Source: Amycolatopsis nalaikhensis (GTDB lineage Bacteria; Actinomycetota; Actinomycetes; Mycobacteriales; Pseudonocardiaceae). Taken from it: 64,000 nucleotides of DNA. Under the pieces are notes generated by a model that did no database searches, was not told where the DNA came from, and saw only the letters and a program-made list of their open reading frames with translations. The position numbers and the translations under genes are program-made. The stretch spans positions 5,091,501 to 5,155,500 of the forward strand of contig NZ_CP127173.1 of assembly GCF_030264295.1 (NCBI RefSeq). The letters run 5' to 3'. Position 1 is the first letter of the stretch; every line of letters begins with the position of its first letter. Positions 15,516-23,613 of this stretch are shown piece after piece.

Positions 15516-17198
15516 GTGGAGGCACCAGGCAGGCGGCTCGCGCTCCCCGTGCTGTCCGCCGCGCTGGCGTTCGCCGTCTGCGGGCCGTTGCTCGGCCGCG
15601 GGTTCGTGCTGAGCTACGACATGGTGTTCGCGCCGCGGCAGTACCTCGTGCCGGACGCCGTCGGGCTGGGCAGCGTGCTGCCGCGGTCGGTCCCGGCCGA
15701 CGCCGCGGTCGCCGTCGCGACCACCGTGGTGCCCGGCGACATCGTCCAGAAAATCGTAGTGCTGCTGGCGATCTTCGGGGCCGCGTTGGGCGCGGGGCGG
15801 CTCGTCCCGACCGAACAGCTCGGCACCCGGCTCGTCGCCGCGACCGCGTACGCCTGGACGCCGTACGTCGCCGAGCGGTTGTTCATCGGGCACTGGCCGT
15901 TGCTGCTGACGTATGCGTGCCTGCCGTGGATCGTCCGGGCCGGACTCGCCGTGCGGAACCGGGAACCGAAAGCCGTGCCACGGCTGGTGCTCGCCTGCGC
16001 CCCGGCCGTCTTGACGCCGCCGGGCGGGGTGCTCGCGGCTGTCGTCATGGTCGTCGCGGCCGGCCCGCGGCGGCTGACGCAGACCGGCGCCATCGCGATC
16101 CTGCTCAACCTGCCGTGGCTGGTGCCGACGTTCCTCAACGCGGGCAGCACGTTGTCCGACCCGGCCGGGGTCACGGCGTTCAGCGCCCGCGCGGAAAGCT
16201 GGGGCCCGGCGGTGCTCAGCGTGCTCGGCCTCGGCGGCATCTGGAACGCCGAAACGGTGCCCGGCAGCCGGTCCATGCCGCTGGTCCCGGTGCTGGTGCT
16301 CGTGGCCGTCGCGGTCGCCGTGGCCGGGGTCCGCCAGCTCGCCGCGCGCTGGGGGACGGCACCGGCGCGGGCGCTGATCCTCCTCGGCGTCGCCGGTGTG
16401 CTGCTGGCTTCCCTGGCGACGTTGCCGGGCGGGGAGGCGCTGCTGACCGCGGCGATCCGGCACGTGCCCGGCGCCGGGCTGCTGCGGGACGCCCAGAAGT
16501 GGGTGGCGTGGTGGGCGTTGCCGCTCGCGCTGGGGTTCGCGCTCGGCATCGAGCTCGCCGCGTCGAAGCTGCGAAGCGTTCAAGGACGTGCCGCACTCAC
16601 CGCCGCGGCCGTCGTGTTCCCGTTGCTGACGATGCCGGATCTGGCGTGGGGTGGCTGGGGACGGCTCGGCACCGCGCGGTACCCCGCCGACTGGCAGGCG
16701 GTGTCCGAAGTGCTCGGTGACCGCCCGGGCGACGTCTTGGCGCTGCCGCTGTCGGCCTTCCGCGGATTCGCCTGGAACGACGACCGCACGCAGCTCGACC
16801 CGGCGCCGCGGTTCCTCCCGAAACCGGTGCTGCTGGACGACACCCTGCGCGTCGGCACCGAACGCATCGCCGGGGAGGACCCGCGGATCGGCGACGTCCG
16901 CGCCGCGACGTCCGCGGCGGAGCTGACCGCGGCGGGCATCGGCTGGATCCTCGTCGAGCACGGGACACCCGGCGACGTCGACCCGCGGTTGCTCGCCGGC
17001 GCGACGAAGGTGTGGGCGGGTGAGTGGCTGACGCTGTACCGGACTCCGGGTGTGCCCGCGGTGAAAGCGATCGCGTGGACGCCGGTCGTCGTGGCGAACG
17101 GAGTAGCGCTGGGGTTGCTGTGCGTCGCACTGTTGTGCCGCATGTTACCGATGCGTACATTGGGCCGCGGCAGGATTTCCCCGCCGCGGAAGGAGTGA
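15516..17198 (+). CDS. Polytopic membrane protein of the arabinogalactan block, GT-C-like
   Basis: 560 residues from GTG 15516, with GGAAGG upstream. An N-terminal helix (ALPVLSAALAFAVCGPLLG) leads into a loop with SYDMVFAPRQYLVP, an acidic first loop as in GT-C enzymes. Multiple helices follow to about residue 400, then a soluble lobe (VLGDRPGDVLALPLSAFRG, GIGWILVEHG) and a last helix. The DUF2613 gene follows three bases after the stop, and the condensation-type gene follows that, forming a three-gene run. Related membrane proteins accompany AftD in mycolata. A glycosyltransferase role is inferred; no catalytic residues are proven. Confidence 0.65.
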   Translation: MEAPGRRLALPVLSAALAFAVCGPLLGRGFVLSYDMVFAPRQYLVPDAVGLGSVLPRSVPADAAVAVATTVVPGDIVQKIVVLLAIFGAALGAGRLVPTEQLGTRLVAATAYAWTPYVAERLFIGHWPLLLTYACLPWIVRAGLAVRNREPKAVPRLVLACAPAVLTPPGGVLAAVVMVVAAGPRRLTQTGAIAILLNLPWLVPTFLNAGSTLSDPAGVTAFSARAESWGPAVLSVLGLGGIWNAETVPGSRSMPLVPVLVLVAVAVAVAGVRQLAARWGTAPARALILLGVAGVLLASLATLPGGEALLTAAIRHVPGAGLLRDAQKWVAWWALPLALGFALGIELAASKLRSVQGRAALTAAAVVFPLLTMPDLAWGGWGRLGTARYPADWQAVSEVLGDRPGDVLALPLSAFRGFAWNDDRTQLDPAPRFLPKPVLLDDTLRVGTERIAGEDPRIGDVRAATSAAELTAAGIGWILVEHGTPGDVDPRLLAGATKVWAGEWLTLYRTPGVPAVKAIAWTPVVVANGVALGLLCVALLCRMLPMRTLGRGRISPPRKE

Positions 17199-17201
17199 CA
17201 C

Positions 17202-17384
17202 GTGGGCACGGTCATCGGCGTGGTCGCCGCCGTCGTCATCGGCGGTGGACTGGCGACCGGAGCGGGCTTCGCCCTCACCAAGGGTGCCGATCCGGACAGT
17301 TCCGCCCAGGTGCAGGAAAAGCTCAACGCACAGGTCAAGTACAACCCCGCCGACCACCCGGCCAAGCTGTACGGGAACCGCTGA
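17202..17384 (+). CDS. DUF2613 small membrane/secreted protein
   Basis: 60 residues, GTG start with AAGGAG well placed upstream. The N-terminal glycine-rich helix GTVIGVVAAVVIGGGLATGA and the ending HPAKLYGNR are the hallmarks of DUF2613, the family of mycobacterial Rv0236A, which lies beside AftD. Function is unknown; it is probably a single-span or exported helper of envelope assembly. It sits three bases after the GT-C-like gene and eight before the next start, so it is translated from the same mRNA. Conserved linkage with AftD is the main functional clue. Confidence 0.85.
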   Translation: MGTVIGVVAAVVIGGGLATGAGFALTKGADPDSSAQVQEKLNAQVKYNPADHPAKLYGNR

Positions 17385-17392
17385 CGCGCCGG

Positions 17393-18487
17393 ATGACGCA
17401 GCTCGCCGCCGACCACGCGCACCGCGTCGTCGGGCTCTACGGCGACCCCACCGTTTCCTGGAGCATCCTCCTCGAAGCGGAACTCCACGCGGCCCCGCCG
17501 GACCCGGAGAAGCTCCGGACGCGACTGGCGGCCGCCGTCCAGCAGTACCCGCACCTCGGTCCCGTGCCCGAAATCGAGGTGACGGACGACCTGCCCGCGG
17601 TCCGGGACCGTTTCGCTTCCACGCCTTACGAGCGTACGGCGCCGTTGGTGCGCGTCGCGATCGGCGAACGCACGTTGCTGGTCGCGGCGCACCACGGCGC
17701 TCTCGACGGCCTGGGGTTGCTGGCGCTGCTCGGAATCCTCCTCGACGTCCCGGTTTCCTCGGCGGCGCGCGGGATCGGCGCTCGCGCGGGTGGGAAACCC
17801 TTTGCCTTGTCCGCCCTCCAGCGGCTCGCTGAGGCGCTTTTCGCGCCCCCGGGGCGGATCGCTCCGGACAGGGGTCGCGCGGCAGCCACCCCCGCGCACG
17901 GCGCCCGGAGCACACCGGCCGCCGGGGATGTCTTCGCCGCCCGGCACGAGCCGCGCCTGCGCCTGAGCGCCGCGGGGTTCGTCGCAGCCGCCGCCCAGGC
18001 CACCGAACGCTGGAACCACACCCACAACACCCGCACAGCTCGCGTCGTCGCCGCGCTGGGCGCGTCGTGGCGCTCGGGCGCCGCGCCGGAACCCGTACAC
18101 AACAGCGCCTTCTTCCGCCTGCGACTCCGCCCCGGCGTGGACGTCGCCGCGGTACTGGCCGCCCAGGCTCCGGAACCGGACTTCCCGGCCCGCAGCAGCA
18201 GGCTCGCCCGGCTGGGCACCCGGCTGCTGGCGAGCCGCCTCGGTTCGACGTTCCTCGTGTCGAACCTCGGCGTCGTGTCCACCGGGGACACCGTGCGCTC
18301 ACTGGCGTTCTACCCGGCGGCGAGCGGCCGGTCCGGCGTCGCGTTCGGTGCGGCGACCACCGGCGCCGTCACGACCCTGACCGTGCGGGCCCGCCGCCGG
18401 GACTTCGACGCGCCCGCCGCGGCTCGCCTGCTCGACGCGTTCGGCGACGCGGTTCACGACGCCAGCACCGCGCCGCGCGCCACCTGA
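17393..18487 (+). CDS. Stand-alone condensation-type (HHxxxDG) acyltransferase
   Basis: 364 residues from ATG 17393, eight bases after the DUF2613 stop. The active-site motif HHGALDG lies at about residue 103, inside the strand-helix LLVAAHHGALDGLGLL typical of the chloramphenicol acetyltransferase/condensation superfamily. A second half contains LRPGVDVAAVL and STFLVSNLGVVSTG, equivalent to the DFGWG-side lobe. No carrier-protein or adenylation domain is nearby, so this is not an NRPS module. In an arabinogalactan block it may move an acyl group (for example succinyl) onto a lipid or glycan; that is inference. The last 34 bases overlap the convergent GT4 gene. Confidence 0.7.
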   Translation: MTQLAADHAHRVVGLYGDPTVSWSILLEAELHAAPPDPEKLRTRLAAAVQQYPHLGPVPEIEVTDDLPAVRDRFASTPYERTAPLVRVAIGERTLLVAAHHGALDGLGLLALLGILLDVPVSSAARGIGARAGGKPFALSALQRLAEALFAPPGRIAPDRGRAAATPAHGARSTPAAGDVFAARHEPRLRLSAAGFVAAAAQATERWNHTHNTRTARVVAALGASWRSGAAPEPVHNSAFFRLRLRPGVDVAAVLAAQAPEPDFPARSSRLARLGTRLLASRLGSTFLVSNLGVVSTGDTVRSLAFYPAASGRSGVAFGAATTGAVTTLTVRARRRDFDAPAAARLLDAFGDAVHDASTAPRAT

Positions 18488-19608
18488 CTCAGCACCCGCG
18501 GCCGCGGCTCGGGCCGCCCGGAGACGTCCCGGACCAGCGACGCGAACTGCCCCACGCTGACGTCCCAGCTGAACCGCCCGGCCCGCTCGGCCCCGGCCAA
18601 GCCCATCTCCGCGCGCCGCAATCCGTCGGCGAGGAGGCCGTCGACCTGGGTGGCGAAGTCGTCGAAGTCGTCGGCGAGCAGGCCCGTGCGGCCCTCCACA
18701 ATGGATTCCGCCACGCCGCCCGCCGCACGGTAGGCCACCGACGGCACGCCGTGCGCCGCGGCCTCCATGATGACGATGCCCCAGCCCTCCTTCACCGACG
18801 GGCACAGGTGCAGCCACGACCGCGCGAGGACCTCGTGCTTGGCCTGCTCGTCGACCCAGCCGTGCAGGACGACGCGGTCGGCGACCCCACGCGAAGCCGC
18901 GTGCGCGCGCAGCACCTCCTCCCACGGGCCCTGGCCGACGACCTCGAGCCGCAGCTCCGGCCAGCGCCGCGCCAGCCGCGCGACGACGTCGATCGCGTGC
19001 TCGATCCGCTTGTGCGGCACCAGCCTGCTCACCGCGACCAGCGTCGGCGCGGGGTCGCGGCCGGACGCGCACGCCGGGGGCGCGTCGAGGCCGTTCGGCA
19101 CCACGGTCACCCGCGAGCGCTCGACGCCCAGCCCGGCCAGCTCGGCCTTGGTGACCTCGGAAACCGTGACGTACCGGCACTTCCGGAACAGCCACGGCGC
19201 CAGCCGCGACTCGATCCACCAGCCGACCCGGCCCAGCGCCTCGCCGAGCGCGCTGATCCACTGTTCCTTGTGGACGTGGTGCACGAGCACCAGCACCGGA
19301 CAGGCGGCGACGAGCCGGGCGAAGAACGGCATGCCGTTCTGCACGTCGACGACGAGGTCGGCGCGGGCCCGGCGGATCGCGCGCAACGCGTGCGCGTACA
19401 CGCCGAACTTGTTGCCGCGGCGCCGGTAGCGGACGCCGTCGCGCCACTCGCCCGCGGTCGCGCCCGGGTAGGCGGCGCACTGGATCTCGACCCGGTAGCC
19501 CGCTTTCGCCAGGCCTTCGGCCATCCGCTCGACGTACCGCTCCGACCCGCCGCCTTCGGGGTGGCCGGTGTCGCGCCAGTTGACGAGAAGCACACGAGGA
19601 CGTTCCAT
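18454..19608 (-). CDS. GT4-family glycosyltransferase
   Basis: 384 residues with a GT-B fold. The N-terminal acceptor half has NWRDTGHPEGGGSERYVERM, the glycine-rich loop of GT4 enzymes. The donor half has the nucleotide-sugar site PSVKEGWGIVIMEAAAHGVP, with the EX7E pattern (E of KEGWG, E of IMEAA). It is cytoplasmic and peripheral, probably adding a sugar from a nucleotide donor to a lipid-linked acceptor. Order and type match the Rv0224c-Rv0227c region of mycobacteria (methyltransferase, glycosyltransferase, DUF3068). Divergent from the methyltransferase at 19692, with 83 bases between. Confidence 0.85.
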   Translation of the reverse strand: MERPRVLLVNWRDTGHPEGGGSERYVERMAEGLAKAGYRVEIQCAAYPGATAGEWRDGVRYRRRGNKFGVYAHALRAIRRARADLVVDVQNGMPFFARLVAACPVLVLVHHVHKEQWISALGEALGRVGWWIESRLAPWLFRKCRYVTVSEVTKAELAGLGVERSRVTVVPNGLDAPPACASGRDPAPTLVAVSRLVPHKRIEHAIDVVARLARRWPELRLEVVGQGPWEEVLRAHAASRGVADRVVLHGWVDEQAKHEVLARSWLHLCPSVKEGWGIVIMEAAAHGVPSVAYRAAGGVAESIVEGRTGLLADDFDDFATQVDGLLADGLRRAEMGLAGAERAGRFSWDVSVGQFASLVRDVSGRPEPRPRVLSQVARGAVLAS

Positions 19609-19691
19609 CGAGTTATCCCAACCTGTGGCGACGGTGCTAGGTTACTGGTGCGTACACAGTAGATGAACGTATTCCGGAAAGCGACGGTTCA

Positions 19692-20441
19692 ATGGTAGGT
19701 AATCCGGTTCTCGATCAGCGGCACCGGGCCACGCTCGGCCGTTCCGTGACGCTCTTCCGCACGTTCCTCTCCGAGCAGACCGACCCGGACGGCTTCTATT
19801 CCGCGTTGGCCGCCGATTCGGTCCGGCAATTGGCGGCGCACACTCCGCTGTCCGGCCGAACGGTGCTCGACGTCGGTGGCGGTCCCGGCTATTTCTCCGA
19901 CGCCTTCCGCGCGGCCGGCGCGGTCTACCTCGGCCTCGACCCGGACGTCGGCGAGCTGTCCGCGCGGGGCGAGCCGGGGGAGAACATGATCCGCGCCAGC
20001 GGCACGGAACTGCCCGTGCGCAGCGGTTCCGTGGACATCTGCTACTCGTCGAACGTGCTCGAACACGTCGCCGAGCCGTGGGTGATGCTCGACGAGATGT
20101 GCCGGGTGACCAAGCCCGGCGGCACGGTTTTCGCGTCGTTCACGCCGTGGTATTCGCCGTGGGGTGGCCACGAGACCGCGCCGTGGCATTTCCTCGGCGG
20201 CTACTACGCGCGTCAGCGGTACGCCAGGAAACTCGGGAAGCAGCCGAAGAACAAATTCGGGGAAAGCCTGTTCCCGGTTTCGGTCGGCGCCGCGCTTCGC
20301 TGGGCGAAGACGACGCCGCTCGCCGATCTGGTCGCCGGATACCCGCGTTATCACCCGAGCTGGGCGATGTGGATCGTGCGGGTTCCCGGTCTCCGGGAAA
20401 TAGCGTCCTGGAATCTGGTCCTGGTGTTGCGGCGGAGGTGA
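19692..20441 (+). CDS. Class I SAM-dependent methyltransferase, Rv0224c-like
   Basis: 249 residues. Motif I is TVLDVGGGPGYFSDAFRAAG, with the acidic GLDPD after strand 2 and the loop SVDICYSSNVLEHV seen in Methyltransf_11 enzymes. A long C-terminal segment (SPWGGHETAPWHFLGGYYAR, then KNKFGESLFPVSVG) is particular to this envelope-associated subgroup. Divergent from the GT4 gene and tail-to-tail with DUF3068, one base apart, as in the mycobacterial Rv0224c-Rv0227c locus. It probably methylates a glycolipid or glycan precursor; substrate unknown. Confidence 0.83.
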   Translation: MVGNPVLDQRHRATLGRSVTLFRTFLSEQTDPDGFYSALAADSVRQLAAHTPLSGRTVLDVGGGPGYFSDAFRAAGAVYLGLDPDVGELSARGEPGENMIRASGTELPVRSGSVDICYSSNVLEHVAEPWVMLDEMCRVTKPGGTVFASFTPWYSPWGGHETAPWHFLGGYYARQRYARKLGKQPKNKFGESLFPVSVGAALRWAKTTPLADLVAGYPRYHPSWAMWIVRVPGLREIASWNLVLVLRRR

Positions 20442-20442
20442 T

Positions 20443-21513
20443 TCAGCGGCCCGCGCCGACGGGCACCCGCCGTCGCTGCGGCGGGGCGGGCGGCTCGGCG
20501 CGACGGCGGCGGGCCAGCAGCACGACCGCGGCGACGATCAGCACGCCACCACCGATCCCGAGCCAGAGCGGGCCGGTGCTCGACAGGAACTCCAGCTTGC
20601 CCTTGTTCGCGTTGATCTGGTCCACCATCTGCGAGATCGTCTTGCCGTTGTAGGCGAGCGTCCCGTCGAACACGACCGTCGTGCTGCCGGTGGTGCCGAC
20701 GCGCAGCTCCTGGTGCTGCTGTTGCTGCTGCTTCACCTCGATCCCGGTGACCGGCTCGACCCACATCGTGTTGACGCCGCGGTAGTAGAGGTCGGCCTTG
20801 AGGGTCGCCTGGTCGGAGCCGACGAGCGTGCCGGGCACGTCCTTTTCGGCCACCTTCGTGTCGGGGATGTCCTGGACGAACTTGTAGGTCTCGATCCCGT
20901 TCACCGTCTCGGTGCCGGCGTAGCGGGCGATGACCGCCGCGCCGGTGTTGTCGTCGTAGACCCGGTAGTCCTTCTGCTCGGTGCCGAACGGGAACTTGAA
21001 GTTCAGCCCGGGCTGCGCCTTGTAGTCGTTGGTCTCGGGCGGCTTCTGACCGTCCTTTTCGGCCTTGTCCTTCAGCTCGGTGACGTAGCTGCTCCTGGTG
21101 TCGCACTTCGGGTCGGACTCGCCGTGCGGCTCGTAGCCTTCGGCGGTGCGCCGGTCGAAGCAGACCTGCCGCTTGCTCGCGCTGAGCACGGTGCCGTCGG
21201 CGTCGTCGGTGACCTGCACCGCCAGCAGCCAGACCGCGTAGTCGGTGTCCTGGTGCATCTCCGGCGCGGCGAAGTTCGCCTGCACGCGCGCGGTCGCGGT
21301 CAGCTTCGCGTTCTCCCGGATGGCCGAGACCGGGCCGGAACCGTTGTCGGTCACGGCGAGGACCTTGCTCGCGGTGCCTTCGAGCACCGACGTCGAGTCC
21401 TGGTCGAGGGGCACCTTGGCGAGCTTCGGGTAGACGTAGGTGGGGAGGAGCACCGCCCCCGCGATCGCGAAAACGCCCAGTGCCAGCAAGATCAGGCCGA
21501 AAGCTCGTCGCAA
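20443..21513 (-). CDS. DUF3068 membrane-anchored envelope protein
   Basis: About 356 residues: N-terminal transmembrane helix (LILLALGVFAIAGAVLLPTY), a large extracytoplasmic domain with the phrases of DUF3068 (DQDSTSV, CFDRRTAEGYEP, GLNFKFPFGTEQKDY, NTMWVEPVTGIEVK), a second helix (PLWLGIGGGVLIVAAVVLLA) and a basic tail. TTG 21513 is chosen because AGGAGG precedes it by four bases; TTG 21546 is in frame. Rv0227c of M. tuberculosis belongs here. DUF3068 proteins are linked to glycolipid/porin assembly in mycolata, but the mechanism is unknown. A perfect ATTACC-CGGC-GGTAAT dyad lies just upstream. Confidence 0.85.
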   Translation of the reverse strand: MRRAFGLILLALGVFAIAGAVLLPTYVYPKLAKVPLDQDSTSVLEGTASKVLAVTDNGSGPVSAIRENAKLTATARVQANFAAPEMHQDTDYAVWLLAVQVTDDADGTVLSASKRQVCFDRRTAEGYEPHGESDPKCDTRSSYVTELKDKAEKDGQKPPETNDYKAQPGLNFKFPFGTEQKDYRVYDDNTGAAVIARYAGTETVNGIETYKFVQDIPDTKVAEKDVPGTLVGSDQATLKADLYYRGVNTMWVEPVTGIEVKQQQQQHQELRVGTTGSTTVVFDGTLAYNGKTISQMVDQINANKGKLEFLSSTGPLWLGIGGGVLIVAAVVLLARRRRAEPPAPPQRRRVPVGAGR

Positions 21514-21546
21514 CGGTCCTCCTGGGTCGTCTTCGTCGACACGCAA

Positions 21547-21562
21547 ATTACCCGGCGGTAAT
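21547..21562. promoter_or_regulatory. Inverted repeat ATTACC-CGGC-GGTAAT
   Basis: Perfect 6-bp arms with a four-base centre, immediately upstream of the DUF3068 gene. The arms are identical to the core of the dyad at 15458. Candidate operator shared by envelope genes. Confidence 0.55.
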
Positions 21563-21767
21563 CAGGTGCCCGGATAGTGGCCCGCGCCACGGCGCACGTC
21601 AAAGTGTGACCGGCGGTCACAGACACCGGGTGCCACCGGAAGGTCGCATGTGCGCCGCCGTTCGGACCAAGCGACCAAACAAGTTTGTTCCCGGGCACAA
21701 CGGGCACGGGCCCACCATCGGACGGTCCTCGACCGCCGCGCCGGAGTCGTCAAGGAGAGTTTTCCTT

Positions 21768-22277
21768 TTGTCGCAGCACCCTTCGCCGGTCGCCATCGCG
21801 GCCACCGCGAGCTGGCGGGCCCGGATCGTGGCGGCGGCCGCGAGTGCCGGGATCAGCCTCACCGACCCGATGGCCGGCGTGCCGGGCATCCGGGTGCTCG
21901 AATGCACGCGCGGAGACCTGGCGGCGATCGTCCCCCGCCTGGGCGGCGCCCGGTCGAAGGCGGCGATAGGCGCACATTCGGACTCGATCGCGGACCGTGA
22001 GCTGCGCGACGCGGTGGCCGACGTGGCGGCGCTGCTTTCGTTGCACGGCAACGTGGTGCTCGACCTCGACGCGGGCGGCCGCCGAAGCCGAATGCCGCAC
22101 ACGGACGTGGTGGTGTCGGCCGGAGTGGACCGTCCTCAGTGGACGGGGACGGCAGTGACGCTCCCGGTGGGCACGGACCGGCGCGGGGGTCCGCTCACGG
22201 TGGCGCTCACCGCCGGTCCCGGCTTCGAGGGAACGGTGTTGGAGTTGGCAAGGTTGGTGGAGGCTGACGCGGCTTAG
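21768..22277 (+). CDS. Hypothetical protein, 169 aa
   Basis: I do not recognise the family. The start is placed at TTG 21768, ten bases after AAGGAG; the frame is open further upstream to 21480, but without a ribosome binding site. The protein is soluble, alanine-rich and mixed alpha/beta (ASWRARIVAAAASAGISLT, GIRVLECTRGDLAAIVPRLG, NVVLDLDAGG, GPGFEGTVLELARLVEAD). No signal peptide or motif is evident. It lies on the far side of DUF3068, divergent, so it marks the edge of the envelope block. Codon use is like its neighbours, which supports coding. Confidence 0.55.
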   Translation: MSQHPSPVAIAATASWRARIVAAAASAGISLTDPMAGVPGIRVLECTRGDLAAIVPRLGGARSKAAIGAHSDSIADRELRDAVADVAALLSLHGNVVLDLDAGGRRSRMPHTDVVVSAGVDRPQWTGTAVTLPVGTDRRGGPLTVALTAGPGFEGTVLELARLVEADAA

Positions 22278-22434
22278 CTCAGGGGGCTTGACGTGCATTC
22301 CCAGCGCGGCGGGGCTGCGGTCGCGCGGGTTGCGGCGCGGCCGGGGCGGCGGAGCTGGGTTGAGGTCGGCGCGGCTTGGCTGAAGGCGCCGCCTGCCCGC
22401 ATCTCGCCGCGGCCGAGACCCCAACCGCCGCGGC

Positions 22435-22842
22435 TCAGCCCACGACTGCGGTCACCCGGATCTCGACCCGCATCCCCGGCGCACCCAGTGCCGCCACCCC
22501 CAGCTGGGTCCAGATCGGCGCTTGGTCGCCCATCCTCTTGCGGAACTGCTCGACCATCACCCTGGTGTGGTCGTCGCCGATGGTGTCCTCTGCGGTGGGG
22601 ACGTGGAACGAGTCCACCGAGACCACGTCGGCCCACGTCGCACCGGCCGTCGCCAGTGTCCGCTCGACGTTGTCGAACGCCCGCACGATCTCCTCTTCGA
22701 GCGAGTCCGGGAAGACGGTGTCGTCGTCCCAGCCGCCCTGGCCCGAAATCTCCACGCGGTCGCCGAGCCGGACCGCCTGGCTGTAGTGCAGGGCCTCGAG
22801 GTGGCGGGGGCCGTAGCCGGGGGTGACGAAGAACTGAGGCAC
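22435..22842 (-). CDS. RidA-family (YjgF/YER057c) protein
   Basis: 135 residues, the normal size of a RidA trimer subunit. Recognisable segments are RVEISGQGGWD, FDNVERTLATAGATWADVVSV and the C-terminal RVEIRVTAV with the conserved Arg-x-Glu/Ile-Glu arrangement. RidA proteins hydrolyse reactive enamines and imines from amino-acid metabolism; many paralogues have other roles. Divergent from a MarR regulator with two strong dyads between, so it is almost certainly the regulated partner. The ATG at 22842 has no strong ribosome binding site. Confidence 0.85.
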   Translation of the reverse strand: MPQFFVTPGYGPRHLEALHYSQAVRLGDRVEISGQGGWDDDTVFPDSLEEEIVRAFDNVERTLATAGATWADVVSVDSFHVPTAEDTIGDDHTRVMVEQFRKRMGDQAPIWTQLGVAALGAPGMRVEIRVTAVVG

Positions 22843-22860
22843 GGGTGAATCCCTTCGATT

Positions 22861-22910
22861 GACTTCACGCTTGAAGTCAACCTAGCACGGATTTACTTCA
22901 AGCGTGAAGT
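22861..22910. promoter_or_regulatory. Pair of MarR-type operators, mutually inverted
   Basis: GACTTCA-CGCT-TGAAGTC at 22861-22878 and ACTTCA-AGCG-TGAAGT at 22895-22910. Each is a perfect dyad with a four-base centre, and over 16 bases the second is the exact reverse complement of the first. They fill the ridA-like/marR gap, placing one operator near each divergent start. Confidence 0.7.
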
Positions 22911-22936
22911 CATCGACCGCCGGGTAGGGTGCCGCC

Positions 22937-23404
22937 ATGGCCACCACCGACGAGCCCCGATGGCTCAACCCGGCGGAAAAGGAAGCCTGGACCGGGCTGG
23001 TCTCGCTCGTCCTGCTGCTCCCGGGACGGCTGGAGGCGCCGCTGCAGCACGAAGCCGGCCTGACCCTCTTCGAATACCTGGCCCTGAGCCACGTCTCGGA
23101 AGCGCCGGACCGCCGCCTGCGGATGAGCGAGCTGGCCTTCCTGGCCAACGGTTCCCTCTCGCGACTGTCCAACGTGGTCAAGAAGTTCGAGCAGCGGGGC
23201 TGGGTCGAGCGCTCGCCCGACCCCGACGACGGCCGCTACACGCTGGTCGCCTTGACCGATGCCGGTTTCGACGTCGTCGAGGCCGCCGCGCCGACGCACC
23301 TGCGCACCGTGCGGCAGGTTCTCGACCCGCTCACCGCGGCCGACCAGCAGGCGCTCGCCCGCATCGCCGCCAAGCTGCGCGTGCGGCCCGCCGATCTCGC
23401 CTAG
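22937..23404 (+). CDS. MarR-family transcriptional regulator
   Basis: 155 residues with the full MarR winged helix: recognition-helix region MSELAFLANGSLSRLSNVVKKFEQRGWVERSPDPDDGR, described here by its key parts LSRLSNVVKKFE and the wing DPDDGRYTLV. The N-terminal dimer helix is LNPAEKEAWTGLVSLVLLLP. It starts at ATG 22937 and faces the RidA-like gene across two dyads, so it likely represses both. Its TAG overlaps the TAG of the convergent XRE gene as CTAG at 23401-23404. The ligand is unknown. Confidence 0.87.
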   Translation: MATTDEPRWLNPAEKEAWTGLVSLVLLLPGRLEAPLQHEAGLTLFEYLALSHVSEAPDRRLRMSELAFLANGSLSRLSNVVKKFEQRGWVERSPDPDDGRYTLVALTDAGFDVVEAAAPTHLRTVRQVLDPLTAADQQALARIAAKLRVRPADLA

Positions 23405-23613
23405 ACCTCGTCCTCGGTGAACTCGAGCAGGTCGCCGGGCTGGCAGCCGAGCACCCGGCACATCGCCTCCAGCGTGCTGAACCGCACCGCCTTCGCGCGC
23501 CCGTTCTTCAGCACGGCGACGTTGGCCGGAGTCAGCCCGACCTTCTCGGCGAACTCCCCGACGCTCATCTTCCGCTTGGCCAGTTCGACGTCGATGCGCA
23601 CGACGATCGGCAT
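23401..23613 (-). CDS. XRE/Cro-type HTH regulator, YozG-like
   Basis: 70 residues. A compact helix-turn-helix runs from MSVGEFAEKVGLTPANVAVL to FSTLEAMCRVLGCQPGDLLE, the pattern of small YozG-like regulators. It starts at ATG 23611-23613, where TGATG overlaps the stop of the DUF2975 gene, so the two are translationally coupled. DUF2975 membrane proteins and this HTH type are commonly paired. The target is probably the pair's own promoter, or it may respond to the membrane partner. This is not an evident toxin-antitoxin module. Confidence 0.88.
   Translation of the reverse strand: MPIVVRIDVELAKRKMSVGEFAEKVGLTPANVAVLKNGRAKAVRFSTLEAMCRVLGCQPGDLLEFTEDEV

Noticed and set aside
17393..18487. NRPS biosynthetic cluster suggested by the condensation-type protein
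   Set aside because: No adenylation, carrier or thioesterase domain is present and neighbours are envelope genes.
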